A DNA stretch of 25,744 bases from Bacteroidota bacterium. Its GTDB lineage: Bacteria > Bacteroidota > Bacteroidia > Bacteroidales > Prolixibacteraceae. Position 1 is the first letter of the stretch. Each line of letters begins with the position of its first letter. The translations under genes were made by a program, and so were the position numbers. Shown here piece by piece: positions 7,081 to 15,628 of the stretch. The stretch is from positions 1 to 25,744 of the forward strand of contig JAEYNZ010000083.1 in the NCBI GenBank assembly GCA_023412195.1, read 5' to 3'. The notes beneath the pieces are model-generated. The model was not told the DNA's origin. It made no database searches and saw only the letters and a list, made by a program, of their open reading frames with translations.

Positions 7081-10000
7081 TCAATCTGCTGCCGGAAAAA
7101 TGAGTGATATTTCTGTTCCGCTTCCCTGTTTGCTGATTATCTTTAAAGTTCCATCAAGTGCTTCCGTTCTTTTTTTCATATTTCCGAGGCCGTTTCCTGA
7201 ACCGGCAGCATCAGGGTCGAACCCCACACCGTTGTCTGCAATGCTGAACAACATTTTCCTGTTCATGTATGCCAGCCGGATATTAACTTCTGTACAACGG
7301 CTGTATTTTGCAATGTTGTTTATGGCTTCCTTGAAAATAAGGAATATATCACGCCTGGTTTCCATATTCAGCTTCATGTCGTAAATGCTGTCGTCGATAT
7401 CGAATGAAATCTTAACGTCTTTGGGTTCAAGGATTGAAGATGCATGTTCACGCATACGGGCCACAATTTTTTGTATGGTGTCATTATCCGGTTTGATGCT
7501 CCAGACGATGTCATCCATCGATTCCATCATAGCCTGGCTGTAGTTTGTAATTTTGGTAATATACTCACTTGTTTTAACCGGTTCGGTCAACAGCTTCGTT
7601 TTTGCCATGGAACTGAGAATGTTTATTGTGCTGAGAGTGGAACCCACATCGTCGTGAAGGTCGCGGGCAACTTTGTTCCGTATTTTCTCTACCGCCAGAA
7701 TCCGGGTCAGCCTTAAACGGTAGAAAGACCATGTGAGTCCGAAAACCATAGCGATAAGCAGTAACAAAAACCAGCGGGTTTGATAAAAACGAGGTGAAAT
7801 ATTAAATTGCAGTGAAGTTATGTTGGCTGATTCAACTCCCTGCATGTTGATGCATTTTACCTGAAAGGTATAATTGCCCGGAGCAAGTGTGGTGTAAACA
7901 GCAGCAAGTTCATGCTCCGGTTTGTTCCAGTCTCTGTCTGCACCATCCATTTTATAATAGTATTGCAGTTTTTCCTGTTGCGCATAGCTAAGTGAAGAAA
8001 AATAAATGGTGAATGAGTTCTGATAAGGCCTGAACCTTAATTTCTTTGCAGAAAGAAGTGAGTCGGGTGATATATACGTGTCGTTCAGCTTAAATTCTGT
8101 AAGGGTGACATCGGGTGGGACTTCATTATATTTCAGCTTTCCGGGGTTAAATCCGAAAAGTGTACTCTCTCCGCCAAACCACAATTCGCCATTTTGCATT
8201 TTGAACTTTGCATTTGAAGTTTTATCGGCCATGATGATTCCGTTTCTTTCATTATAGGTTACAAAGATGTTTTTTTGGTAATTATAGCTACCCAGGCCGT
8301 TGTTGGTGGTGAACCACACCATTCCTTCATCGTCAGCCAATAACCGGGTAATGCCTGCACCGGGCAACCCATCGCGCTGTGTAAGGGTTCTGATTTGTCC
8401 CTGATTGAGGTTAAGTACATTCAAAAAACCCGTACTGACAAAATAGATACTGTCGTTGTATTGCACCACATCATAAAAACTATTGCCGGGATATGTTACG
8501 AATCCTGGTTGATCAAAAAAATGCGCCAGCACATCTTTTCCTGAAGGGTCCATTACAAAAAGGCCGTTATGGCGCGTCCCCACCCAGATACGTTCCTGAT
8601 TGTCCCTGTAAAGGAGATAGATTGTGGAATTAAAATCACGGATCACTTCAAAGGCATTGTTGCTTGTTTCATTTTTCCATTTTGCCAGCCTTCCCTTTTG
8701 TGTTCCGAAAAACAGGTTCCCTTCAGCATCTTCAAGAATCTGCCGAACGGGGGCAGAATCAAGAACAGGAGGTTCAAGTATTTGTACAGGCTTCATCAGC
8801 ACAGGGTCAAAAATGGCAATAGCCCCATTCTGACAGCCTGACCAGATCAAACCTGTCTGAGTATGCTGGTGTAAATCCCACACATGCTTGTAGTCATTTA
8901 ATTTTCCATCCTTAATTGTTTTGTAAAGGTCAATTCCGGTATGCACATAAGCACTGTCAAAAACCAGTATGCCATTTTCCCATGTGCCAATCCATTTTCT
9001 TCCATCCAGTGTTTCCTCTATGGCATTGACGACCATTTCAGTTCCATTGTTCAACTCGTTGAGGTTTATATTTGAAGCACTCATTTGCCCGGGTGTTGTA
9101 ACATAAAGGCCATTATTTGTTGAAAACCAGATATTATCCTCCCGATCCTCATATATATGGAAGATCTCCCTGAATTTAATGGCGGTTTCATCTGAACCGT
9201 TCATTTTATTCTGGGTGTATTCCTTCGATTGTGAATTGTAGCAGATGAGGTTGTTTACGCCCCCAAACCAGATGCTGCCCTGCCGGGTTTCCGTAATGCT
9301 GAACACCCCGTGGTATTCAGTGCCTGTGTTTCGAAATGCTGAAATATCTTTTTGAAATTCATTTTTCAGGGAATTGTAATGAATGACCACCGGTTCAACC
9401 TCAGGACTGTAATCCCACTGAATGATCCAGCAATTACGTTCCTTATCCAAAACGAAACTATAGATATTTGTCAGGTTTTTATGCTGAAGCAGGGGAAGGT
9501 TCTGCGGATTGTAACCAGGAGAAAGCAGTGTATTTGTTTTGGTTTGATAAACAGCAAGCCCTTGTTCACTTCCAATCCAGTAATCTCCTGTAAGGGTATC
9601 CTCAAAAAGGCAATTGACATTCCACCCTTCAGGAACCTTTACCGGAAGATTTTCACCTGAAAAATGGTTTGCAGCTTCATTAAAATAAAGCAGTCCGGTT
9701 TTATGGGTGCAAAGAAAGGCCTGACCTTTACTGTCGGAATACAGATTCAGCTCCGACTGCACAGGCATCTGACCGGAAGATTGAATGGGTACGCCGGAAT
9801 AGCGGTTTGTTGAAGGATCAAATATTCCAATGAGGTTACCCTGACGAATCCACATTTTTCCATTCCCTGCATCCATGATCTGGTCAATGCCGAACGGGGG
9901 CATTGAGTGTATGTACCTTTCTGATGTATAACCAATAAATTTCCTGCCATCAAACCGCTGCAAGCCATTTTGTGTCCCAATCCATAAATAACCTTTATGG

Positions 10001-10131
10001 TCCTGCCAAACACAGTTGACCATGTTGGCATTCAATCCGTCTGACCTTGAAAAGCGGTTAAAAATAAACGGTCCATGACCATATACAGGCATACAAAGAA
10101 TAAGGAGGAGAAAAAAAATTGCTTTGGGCAT
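7081..10131 (-). CDS. Propeller-domain sensor histidine kinase
   Basis: This 1016-residue membrane sensor kinase has a signal peptide (about 1-18), many Reg_prop propeller repeats (about 25-690; recurring patterns such as GYLWIGTQNGLQRF, NIWFSTNNGLYV and RIWVGTRHNGLFV), a Y_Y_Y domain (about 715-780), one membrane helix (787-804), a HisKA_3 dimerisation domain with the phospho-histidine His826 in DLHDDVGS, and a HATPase_c domain with N-box Glu935-Asn939, DNGVG at 966-970 and a glycine-rich GNGLGNM at 979-985. The large periplasmic propellers probably sense an extracellular ligand, often carbohydrate-related in this family. Unlike the well-known hybrid systems of Bacteroides it has no fused receiver or AraC domain and relies on the separate NarL-type regulator downstream. 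Start and full set of motifs look intact. Confidence 0.95.
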   Translation of the reverse strand: MPKAIFFLLLILCMPVYGHGPFIFNRFSRSDGLNANMVNCVWQDHKGYLWIGTQNGLQRFDGRKFIGYTSERYIHSMPPFGIDQIMDAGNGKMWIRQGNLIGIFDPSTNRYSGVPIQSSGQMPVQSELNLYSDSKGQAFLCTHKTGLLYFNEAANHFSGENLPVKVPEGWNVNCLFEDTLTGDYWIGSEQGLAVYQTKTNTLLSPGYNPQNLPLLQHKNLTNIYSFVLDKERNCWIIQWDYSPEVEPVVIHYNSLKNEFQKDISAFRNTGTEYHGVFSITETRQGSIWFGGVNNLICYNSQSKEYTQNKMNGSDETAIKFREIFHIYEDREDNIWFSTNNGLYVTTPGQMSASNINLNELNNGTEMVVNAIEETLDGRKWIGTWENGILVFDSAYVHTGIDLYKTIKDGKLNDYKHVWDLHQHTQTGLIWSGCQNGAIAIFDPVLMKPVQILEPPVLDSAPVRQILEDAEGNLFFGTQKGRLAKWKNETSNNAFEVIRDFNSTIYLLYRDNQERIWVGTRHNGLFVMDPSGKDVLAHFFDQPGFVTYPGNSFYDVVQYNDSIYFVSTGFLNVLNLNQGQIRTLTQRDGLPGAGITRLLADDEGMVWFTTNNGLGSYNYQKNIFVTYNERNGIIMADKTSNAKFKMQNGELWFGGESTLFGFNPGKLKYNEVPPDVTLTEFKLNDTYISPDSLLSAKKLRFRPYQNSFTIYFSSLSYAQQEKLQYYYKMDGADRDWNKPEHELAAVYTTLAPGNYTFQVKCINMQGVESANITSLQFNISPRFYQTRWFLLLLIAMVFGLTWSFYRLRLTRILAVEKIRNKVARDLHDDVGSTLSTINILSSMAKTKLLTEPVKTSEYITKITNYSQAMMESMDDIVWSIKPDNDTIQKIVARMREHASSILEPKDVKISFDIDDSIYDMKLNMETRRDIFLIFKEAINNIAKYSRCTEVNIRLAYMNRKMLFSIADNGVGFDPDAAGSGNGLGNMKKRTEALDGTLKIISKQGSGTEISLIFPAAD

Positions 10132-10193
10132 TTATTTTTTTCCTTAAAATTACGAAATCCTTTTATTGTGAATTTAATGATTTTTCATACATT

Positions 10194-11921
10194 TTATTTT
10201 ACGCGGGCACCAGTTAAATCCACATCAGCAGTTGCCCAGACTGTTGCCAGTTGTTCATCTATTCTTTTCTCATTGTCCACATCATTGTTCCGGGAATATG
10301 CCAGCTTCATACCATGCAGCGCCCAACCGTTTTCAGGGAATTTTAGCAAGTCGCTTTCAAATGTTGCCAAAGCATCGGCATATCTTCCCGCTTCGGTCTG
10401 AACAGCTCCCAGATGATGCCTTACGGAGAAGAACCAGTCGGGTGGTTCATTGTAATTCAGATTGTCTTCAAGCTGAACTGCTGTTTGCAATAAGCGGATG
10501 CTTTTATTAAAGTTATTTTGTCTGGCAAGAATTTCCGCCTCAAGAACGTGAACAGCAATTTCCAACAGGTCTGTTGCGTTGTTGAGGTCCCATATTGTTA
10601 TGTCTTTAACCGATGGGTCATCGGCCAGTTTTCGCAGTTTGGATAATTCTTCTTTTGCAGAATCTGTTTTACCTGTACCCAGAAAAGCCATTCCCCTGGC
10701 ATAAGACCTTACAGCTTCCGGATATACCAGAGCAGGGTCTTCCTTTTCCAGTTGAAGGATTTCATTCCACCTTGCAAACTTGACGTAAACATAGTAGGGA
10801 ATAGTATGATAATGCTGGAGCGTACCCCATCCCGGCTCTTTCATCATTTCTTTGTCGACATTTTCTGCTACTTTAACAGCGGCATCCATGGCCCACCTGC
10901 TGTTTCCTTCCAGTGTGGCAGTTGCTGCCAGAAAATGATAATTGTGCGGAAAATAAGCCAATGGGTATAAGCCCTGTGCATTGCATGCTGTTATGTAGGT
11001 GCTGTCGGCCTCGATTGCCCTGAAATTTGCAAGCGAACCTTCATGATATTTTCCTGTCCGGATGTAGATATGTGAAGGCATGTGAAGCAGATGACCAGCT
11101 GCCGGCACCAATCCCTCGTCGTACAGTTTTGAACTGTTCAATCCTCTTTCCGGTTCATTGGAAGCCTCAACGGCATGAATATAATAATGATGTGCCCCCG
11201 GATGTCTGGGGTCATGATTTAAAGCCTGTTCAAGGGTTGAAATGATTTCGGGAGTCCAGCTCAGTGGGTTTCCTTTTTTATCCCACAAATCCCAGGGATG
11301 CAGAATCATTAACGACTCAGCATACAATGTGCCAATATCAGCATCCTGCGGATAGGACTTAAAAACAGATTTCATTGCATCAGAATAAGCCTTATCAAGG
11401 TGGCTTCTGTCTTCAACCGGTTCTTTTACATACCGGACTGCCAGTGCATCAATTAAATCTTTTTCCTTAGGCATGCTATGAACTGCTGATAATTTTTGTG
11501 CTGTCTGAATGGCGTTATAGGCTGATTCATAAGAATCGCTTTCCATTCCGGCATTGTAGTTGGGCCCTAAAACGTAGGCAAAACCCCAGTAAGCCATCGC
11601 GCATTCAGGGTCAAGTTCCGATGCATACCAGAATGAACGCGCTGCTTCGGCATGGTTGAACGCATAAGCCAATATCAACCCCTGGTTAAAGTACCGTTGT
11701 GCCAACGGGTTTTTTGTTGATACCGGAAAATCCATTACATCCAATCCTTCGAACAATGGCGCATCAGTATTGGTTTTGTACCAATCCAGACCCGATACAG
11801 CCGGGGCAACGGCACAGGTAACTGTTGTGTACTGGTAGGTCGTGGGGGAGGTGCTGCTTAATGCAAAAGCACCATATATCAGAATGGTGGTTCCGCATAA
11901 AAGAATGATATTTTTTTTCAT
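10194..11921 (-). CDS. Secreted TPR-repeat protein, His-rich conserved core
   Basis: This 575-residue protein has an N-terminal hydrophobic segment (about 4-21) that should export it or anchor it in the envelope. The rest is helical with tetratricopeptide-like repeats, for example residues 73-110 (RYFNQGLILAYAFNHAEAA, ELDPECAMAYWGFAY) and again near 500-550 (AGRYADALATFESDLLKFPENGWAL). Between them is a segment unusually rich in histidine: HPGAHHYYIHAVEAS (His240, 244, 245, 249), GHLLHMPSHIY (His277, 280, 284), YFPHNYHF (326, 329) and HYH (370, 372). I recognise the general family from other genomes as uncharacterised TPR proteins. The histidines suggest a metal site or catalytic activity, which is inference. 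It lies 62 bp upstream of the sensor kinase on the same strand and could share a transcript with it. Confidence 0.82.
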   Translation of the reverse strand: MKKNIILLCGTTILIYGAFALSSTSPTTYQYTTVTCAVAPAVSGLDWYKTNTDAPLFEGLDVMDFPVSTKNPLAQRYFNQGLILAYAFNHAEAARSFWYASELDPECAMAYWGFAYVLGPNYNAGMESDSYESAYNAIQTAQKLSAVHSMPKEKDLIDALAVRYVKEPVEDRSHLDKAYSDAMKSVFKSYPQDADIGTLYAESLMILHPWDLWDKKGNPLSWTPEIISTLEQALNHDPRHPGAHHYYIHAVEASNEPERGLNSSKLYDEGLVPAAGHLLHMPSHIYIRTGKYHEGSLANFRAIEADSTYITACNAQGLYPLAYFPHNYHFLAATATLEGNSRWAMDAAVKVAENVDKEMMKEPGWGTLQHYHTIPYYVYVKFARWNEILQLEKEDPALVYPEAVRSYARGMAFLGTGKTDSAKEELSKLRKLADDPSVKDITIWDLNNATDLLEIAVHVLEAEILARQNNFNKSIRLLQTAVQLEDNLNYNEPPDWFFSVRHHLGAVQTEAGRYADALATFESDLLKFPENGWALHGMKLAYSRNNDVDNEKRIDEQLATVWATADVDLTGARVK

Positions 11922-12390
11922 GGCAGGGAGTGTTTAATATATAAGATATCTGTATAAAATGACATAAAGGGATTTTTAGATGAACTATTTCGTCATGTGA
12001 AAGTTACGATTAATTCTTATATAATACTAAAAAGTATTTATTTGTATTTGACATCAGTTATCATGATGGACGGGATTGTTTACCCCTTTGCTGAAACATT
12101 ACGGACAATACTGGTTCCCGCATGAACGAAACTCAGGTATACAATCTTTAGCTTACCTTTTAATACCCATTGCGGTGTGAGGACCGGGAATTTCTATGGT
12201 ATGGGAAAGTTATGCCATAAGGCCGGTTCAGTTCATTGCTTGAAACGTACTGCAGTCAGAAAGCCCAGGTGGAAACTTAAATGGAATGTGCCTCTCCAGT
12301 CTATGCTGTGGCGTAAACTGCTTACATTATCTTTTTTTTACACTTAAGATAATCTGCTGATCCCATTAGAATAAACAAGTGGCTTATAGT
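11922..12390. other. 469-bp intergenic region
   Basis: This gap between the mannosidase stop and the TPR gene start should hold the TPR gene promoter on its left side. It contains an inverted repeat AATACT-AAAA-AGTATT (12023-12038), about 100 bp before the TPR start codon, and another, ATTATCTT / AAGATAAT (12326-12353), just past the mannosidase stop; the latter has no T tract and is a weak terminator at best. A plus-strand frame of roughly 70 codons is open around 12125-12345 but resembles nothing I know. No RNA gene is recognisable. Confidence 0.5.
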
Positions 12391-14637
12391 TTATTTCCCA
12401 AACTTCAGGCTCCCGCCCTTTCTGATATCTTCATGAGTAATCATGTGGCGGATCTCCCTGCCATTCAATTTTACAGTTGAAAATACTCCATAACGGTTGT
12501 CGGGAGAAGTTTTCAGTACCAGGCTTTTTCCTGAATAAAAGTTTTTATCCAACCGCAGGGTCACTTTATCAAAAATGGGTGAGGACAGCTGGTATTCATT
12601 GCTGCCGGGGCAAACCGGGTAAAATCCCATTGCTCCGAAAACATACCATGCTGACATCTGGCCTGCATCATCATTGCCTGAAAGGCCGCCTGACCCTGTG
12701 TCATATTCATTTTGCAACAGGTATTTTACAGTTGATTGTGTTTTTCTCCAATTGCCAACATAGTTGAACAGGTAAGGTATGTGATGGCTGGGTTCGTTGC
12801 CGTGCCAGTATTCATTATTGTCAATAAAGGAATGAAGTTTCTTTGTAAAAGCTTCCTGCCCACCCATCAGTTCAATCAATCCTGGGATGTCATGCTGAAC
12901 ATGCCATGTATAGTGTTTTGGCGTACCCTCGGTGATGTAATACATGGTTTGTCCTGCATTGAAATCGTGCGTAAATATTCCGTCGGCATGGCGGCCACAC
13001 ACCCATCCTTTATCAGTATCAAAAACATTTGCATAATTCAGTGAACGCCCCATCAGTTCATTGTAATCGGCGGTTTCCCCTAATTTTTGTGCCACCTGCG
13101 CCACTGCCCAGTCGTTGTATGCATATTCCATTGTCCGCGACACCTGTTCCCTGCGGTGAAAAGCATGTTCCACTTCATCTTCAAGCGGGATATAACCAAA
13201 TTCCATATAAGATTGTAAAGCCCTCCTGCCTTTCCCGTCGATATATTCTTCTTCATTGTCAGGTGTTTCAAAAGCATTCTTTCGCATGTACCGGTAGGCT
13301 TTTTCTGTATCGAAGCTGAAGCCTTTGGCAAGCGCGTCGGCAATTACCGATGTGCTGTGGTCACCAATCATAGCGGAAGTATAGCTGTTCCACATCGGAA
13401 AGATGGGCAGCCAGCCACCCTGCTCTGCTTTTTCAATGAGCGATTTTACCATGTCCTCATATTGTTTAGGTGCCACAAGGCTTACAAGCGGCATCTGCGC
13501 CCGGTAAATGTCCCAGTTCGAAAAATCGCAGTAGTAATCGAATCCTTCTGCTTTTTTTATTGTTTTACCTCCTCCAAATTCGGGGTATTCACCGTTTACA
13601 TCACTGAACAGTCTTGGATGCATTAAGCTGTGATACATTGCCGTATAGAACTTATTCATATCCTCCTCCGAACCTCCTTCCACGTCAATCCTGCCAAGCA
13701 TTTCGTTCCAGCTGTTTTCAAGATCCTGTTTTGTTTTGTCAAAATCCCAGCCGGGGATCTCTGTTTCCATGTTCAGACGCGCATTGTCTATACTTGTAAA
13801 TGAAGTTCCTATTTTCATCTTGAGTGCTTCCGAAGGTTCAATGTCAAATGATACATAAGCCCCGATTTGGTGTTTGTTTTTCTGCTCATTTACTCCATGA
13901 AAAAACTGATTTTCTGCATAGGTTCCGGTTCTGGAGATCGGTTTATCAAATGTTGCAACAAAATAGCCGCTAAAGCCTGCAGGTTTGCCATTACCGTTGT
14001 AAATTCTGTGAACCGGGTTATATCCTGTAATTTCATTTCTTTCTGTGTCTATCCTGATGAATCCTTCTCCTTCATCGCTGTTTACATCCATAATTATTGT
14101 CGCATTTTTGGCATCAAGCCAGGAGAATCTGAAAAATCCTCCCCTGCGGGTTGCGGTAATTTCCGTCAGAATATTATGTACGGGAAGCAAGGCAGTAAAA
14201 TAAGCCGGTGTTGAGTTGTCTGCATCATACATGTACATGGTACGGCGCTGCCCCGGCAGATAGGTAAAATTGTTTTCAATTACTGTGGGAAAAATAGTAA
14301 AGCTGCCGTAATCCTGTACACAAGAACCACTGGTCCAGTGAGTAGCACGAAACCCTTGGATGAAAGGCGAGCCCCAATAAAATGGTGCAATACATTTTGT
14401 TTCTGTTGATTGCGTTTGCGGCGTCCATTGTGTCATCCCGAAGGGAGCTGTGACTGCAGGAATGGTCTGCCCGTTATTTACCCGGTCGCCCTCACGTTTT
14501 GTAGCAGAAGGAGTAGCCGCCGGACCGGTTCCTGTCAGCATGTCGACATACTGCAGGTAATTCTTATTTTCTTTCTGGCTACAACTAATTATCAGGATAA
14601 AGACAATGTATAATGCAATCGGTCGGATAATTTTCAT
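12391..14637 (-). CDS. GH92 exo-alpha-mannosidase lipoprotein
   Basis: Glycoside hydrolase family 92 enzymes are calcium-dependent exo-alpha-mannosidases that trim N-glycans or yeast mannan. This 748-residue protein has the family length and features: the N-terminal motif VDMLTGTG with PFGMTQWTP (about 32-72), FRATHWTSGSC, the acidic segment HGNEPSHHIPYLFNY with Glu615 at the position of the proposed general acid, and DDAGQMSAWYVFGAMGFYP with Asp656-Asp657. A signal peptide ends in a lipobox (LIISC, Cys19), so it is likely tethered to an envelope membrane. Linkage specificity cannot be read from the sequence. It is a single gene without SusC/SusD, other glycosidases or a dedicated sigma factor nearby, so it is not part of a visible polysaccharide-utilisation locus. 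Confidence 0.95.
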   Translation of the reverse strand: MKIIRPIALYIVFILIISCSQKENKNYLQYVDMLTGTGPAATPSATKREGDRVNNGQTIPAVTAPFGMTQWTPQTQSTETKCIAPFYWGSPFIQGFRATHWTSGSCVQDYGSFTIFPTVIENNFTYLPGQRRTMYMYDADNSTPAYFTALLPVHNILTEITATRRGGFFRFSWLDAKNATIIMDVNSDEGEGFIRIDTERNEITGYNPVHRIYNGNGKPAGFSGYFVATFDKPISRTGTYAENQFFHGVNEQKNKHQIGAYVSFDIEPSEALKMKIGTSFTSIDNARLNMETEIPGWDFDKTKQDLENSWNEMLGRIDVEGGSEEDMNKFYTAMYHSLMHPRLFSDVNGEYPEFGGGKTIKKAEGFDYYCDFSNWDIYRAQMPLVSLVAPKQYEDMVKSLIEKAEQGGWLPIFPMWNSYTSAMIGDHSTSVIADALAKGFSFDTEKAYRYMRKNAFETPDNEEEYIDGKGRRALQSYMEFGYIPLEDEVEHAFHRREQVSRTMEYAYNDWAVAQVAQKLGETADYNELMGRSLNYANVFDTDKGWVCGRHADGIFTHDFNAGQTMYYITEGTPKHYTWHVQHDIPGLIELMGGQEAFTKKLHSFIDNNEYWHGNEPSHHIPYLFNYVGNWRKTQSTVKYLLQNEYDTGSGGLSGNDDAGQMSAWYVFGAMGFYPVCPGSNEYQLSSPIFDKVTLRLDKNFYSGKSLVLKTSPDNRYGVFSTVKLNGREIRHMITHEDIRKGGSLKFGK

Positions 14638-14642
14638 TTTTC

Positions 14643-14688
14643 AGGTTTTTCCAGGTTTTATTATCAGGCGTTAAAAATAGAAAAACCT
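14643..14688. promoter_or_regulatory. Inverted repeat upstream of the GH92 gene
   Basis: AGGTTTTTC (14643-14651) and GAAAAACCT (14680-14688) form perfect 9-bp arms around a 28-base spacer, starting 5 bp before the GH92 start codon. As RNA it would make a hairpin in the 5' leader; as DNA it could be an operator. Only the symmetry is observed. Confidence 0.3.
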
Positions 14689-14861
14689 TGTTACAGTTGG
14701 TGTCATTCCTGCATGAAATATATTCTGTTTACAAAATTGCAGTCAGGTACATCTGAATGGCCACCAACAACCGAAATATAGTTTTACAGGTCTTCTGATG
14801 CCGTTCACAGGCAGAAACCTGTTGCTTGTTGATTAAAAATAATTCCCATCAATTCATTCCA

Positions 14862-14869
14862 TAAATTTG
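14862..14869 (+). promoter_or_regulatory. Bacteroidota-type -7 element
   Basis: TAAATTTG matches the TAnnTTTG -7 consensus and lies 28 bp before the ATG at 14898. I see no clean TTTG at the -33 position, so the promoter call is partial. Confidence 0.45.
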
Positions 14870-14897
14870 ATTCAGAAAAGCATTAAACAATAGTATC

Positions 14898-15389
14898 ATG
14901 AAAACAAAATTAGTTCTGTTCAGTATTGGGTTGGTTATGGTGGGTTTGGCTGCTTCTGCAAAAATGAAAGACGGGCAGGTGCTTAAAGGTAATTCTTTAA
15001 CCGACCTTGGAAATTATTCCATCACTAAGTCGGAAGTTCCGATGATCGTTAACAACAAGGAAGTCGAGACGTATGACCTGATTTATGAAAATGCTTCCAG
15101 CCCTGTAAAAATTGGGGTGATCGATGAAAAAAAATGTAAAACATTCCTTGTCCGTTCTTCTGAGTTTGAAGCACAATATGCCTGCGAGCGGAATTTTTTT
15201 GGTGTGAAGAAAATGGATAAGAAGTACAGGCAGCTGTCTGAAGCTATAAGTGATGCAAAAATCAACAGGGTAAGCCTGTATGCACAGAGGGTAATCACTC
15301 AGAATCCGAAGTCAGAGGAAGATCTGCTGGGTTTGATAGCCTGTTATCTTCCGAATCTGGTTGATAAACAGTATCTTGCACAATTTTGA
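14898..15389 (+). CDS. Secreted hypothetical protein (163 aa)
   Basis: I do not recognise this protein. It begins with a clear signal peptide (MKTKLVLFSIGLVMVGLAASA, about 1-21), giving a mature protein of about 142 residues without a membrane segment. The first half of the mature part looks strand-rich (YDLIYENASSPVKIGVIDEKKCKTFLV); the second half is charged and helical. Cysteines at 80, 96 and 149 may form a disulfide (80-96 most likely). A -7-like element lies before it and a terminator after it, so it is transcribed alone. It precedes the LytS/LytTR operon by 240 bp; a link to that sensor system is possible but unproven. Confidence 0.75.
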   Translation: MKTKLVLFSIGLVMVGLAASAKMKDGQVLKGNSLTDLGNYSITKSEVPMIVNNKEVETYDLIYENASSPVKIGVIDEKKCKTFLVRSSEFEAQYACERNFFGVKKMDKKYRQLSEAISDAKINRVSLYAQRVITQNPKSEEDLLGLIACYLPNLVDKQYLAQF

Positions 15390-15453
15390 ACTGAGTTGAA
15401 ATATAGGAAGAGGAGTTATTAATCAGCGCAATTTTTTTCATACAGATGAAAAA

Positions 15454-15487
15454 AGGCCTCTGCCGGAAGGCAGGGGCTTATTTTTTT
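15454..15487 (+). terminator. Rho-independent terminator
   Basis: The stem GCCTCTGCC / GGCAGGGGC (one T-G wobble, GGAA loop) runs from 15456 to 15477 and is followed by TTATTTTTTT. It lies 65 bp after the stop of the secreted protein gene and separates it from the kinase operon. Confidence 0.88.
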
Positions 15488-15628
15488 CAACCAACGAAGT
15501 TGATCTGACAGTAAACTACACTTTTATGAAGGTATACCGTAATCTGCCGGATCTTTTTTTACAATGAAATCAATGAACGTATCAATTTTAACTTTTATCT
15601 TTCTGCAAATTAGAAATATACAATACCT

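Noticed and set aside
12125..12345. Open plus-strand frame of about 70 codons between the mannosidase and TPR genes
   Set aside because: It has no recognisable protein features beyond an internal ATG near 12199, and its translation is Lys/Arg/Trp/Cys-rich; insufficient for a gene or pseudogene call.
12736..14214. Many plus-strand frames opposite the GH92 gene
   Set aside because: They are short, Cys/Phe-rich and antisense to a complete glycosidase.
15520..15598. Direct repeat ACTTTTAT (15520-15527 and 15591-15598) as LytTR binding site for the kinase operon
   Set aside because: The copies are 71 bp apart, whereas LytTR sites are closely spaced repeats, and the word is AT-rich enough to recur by chance.
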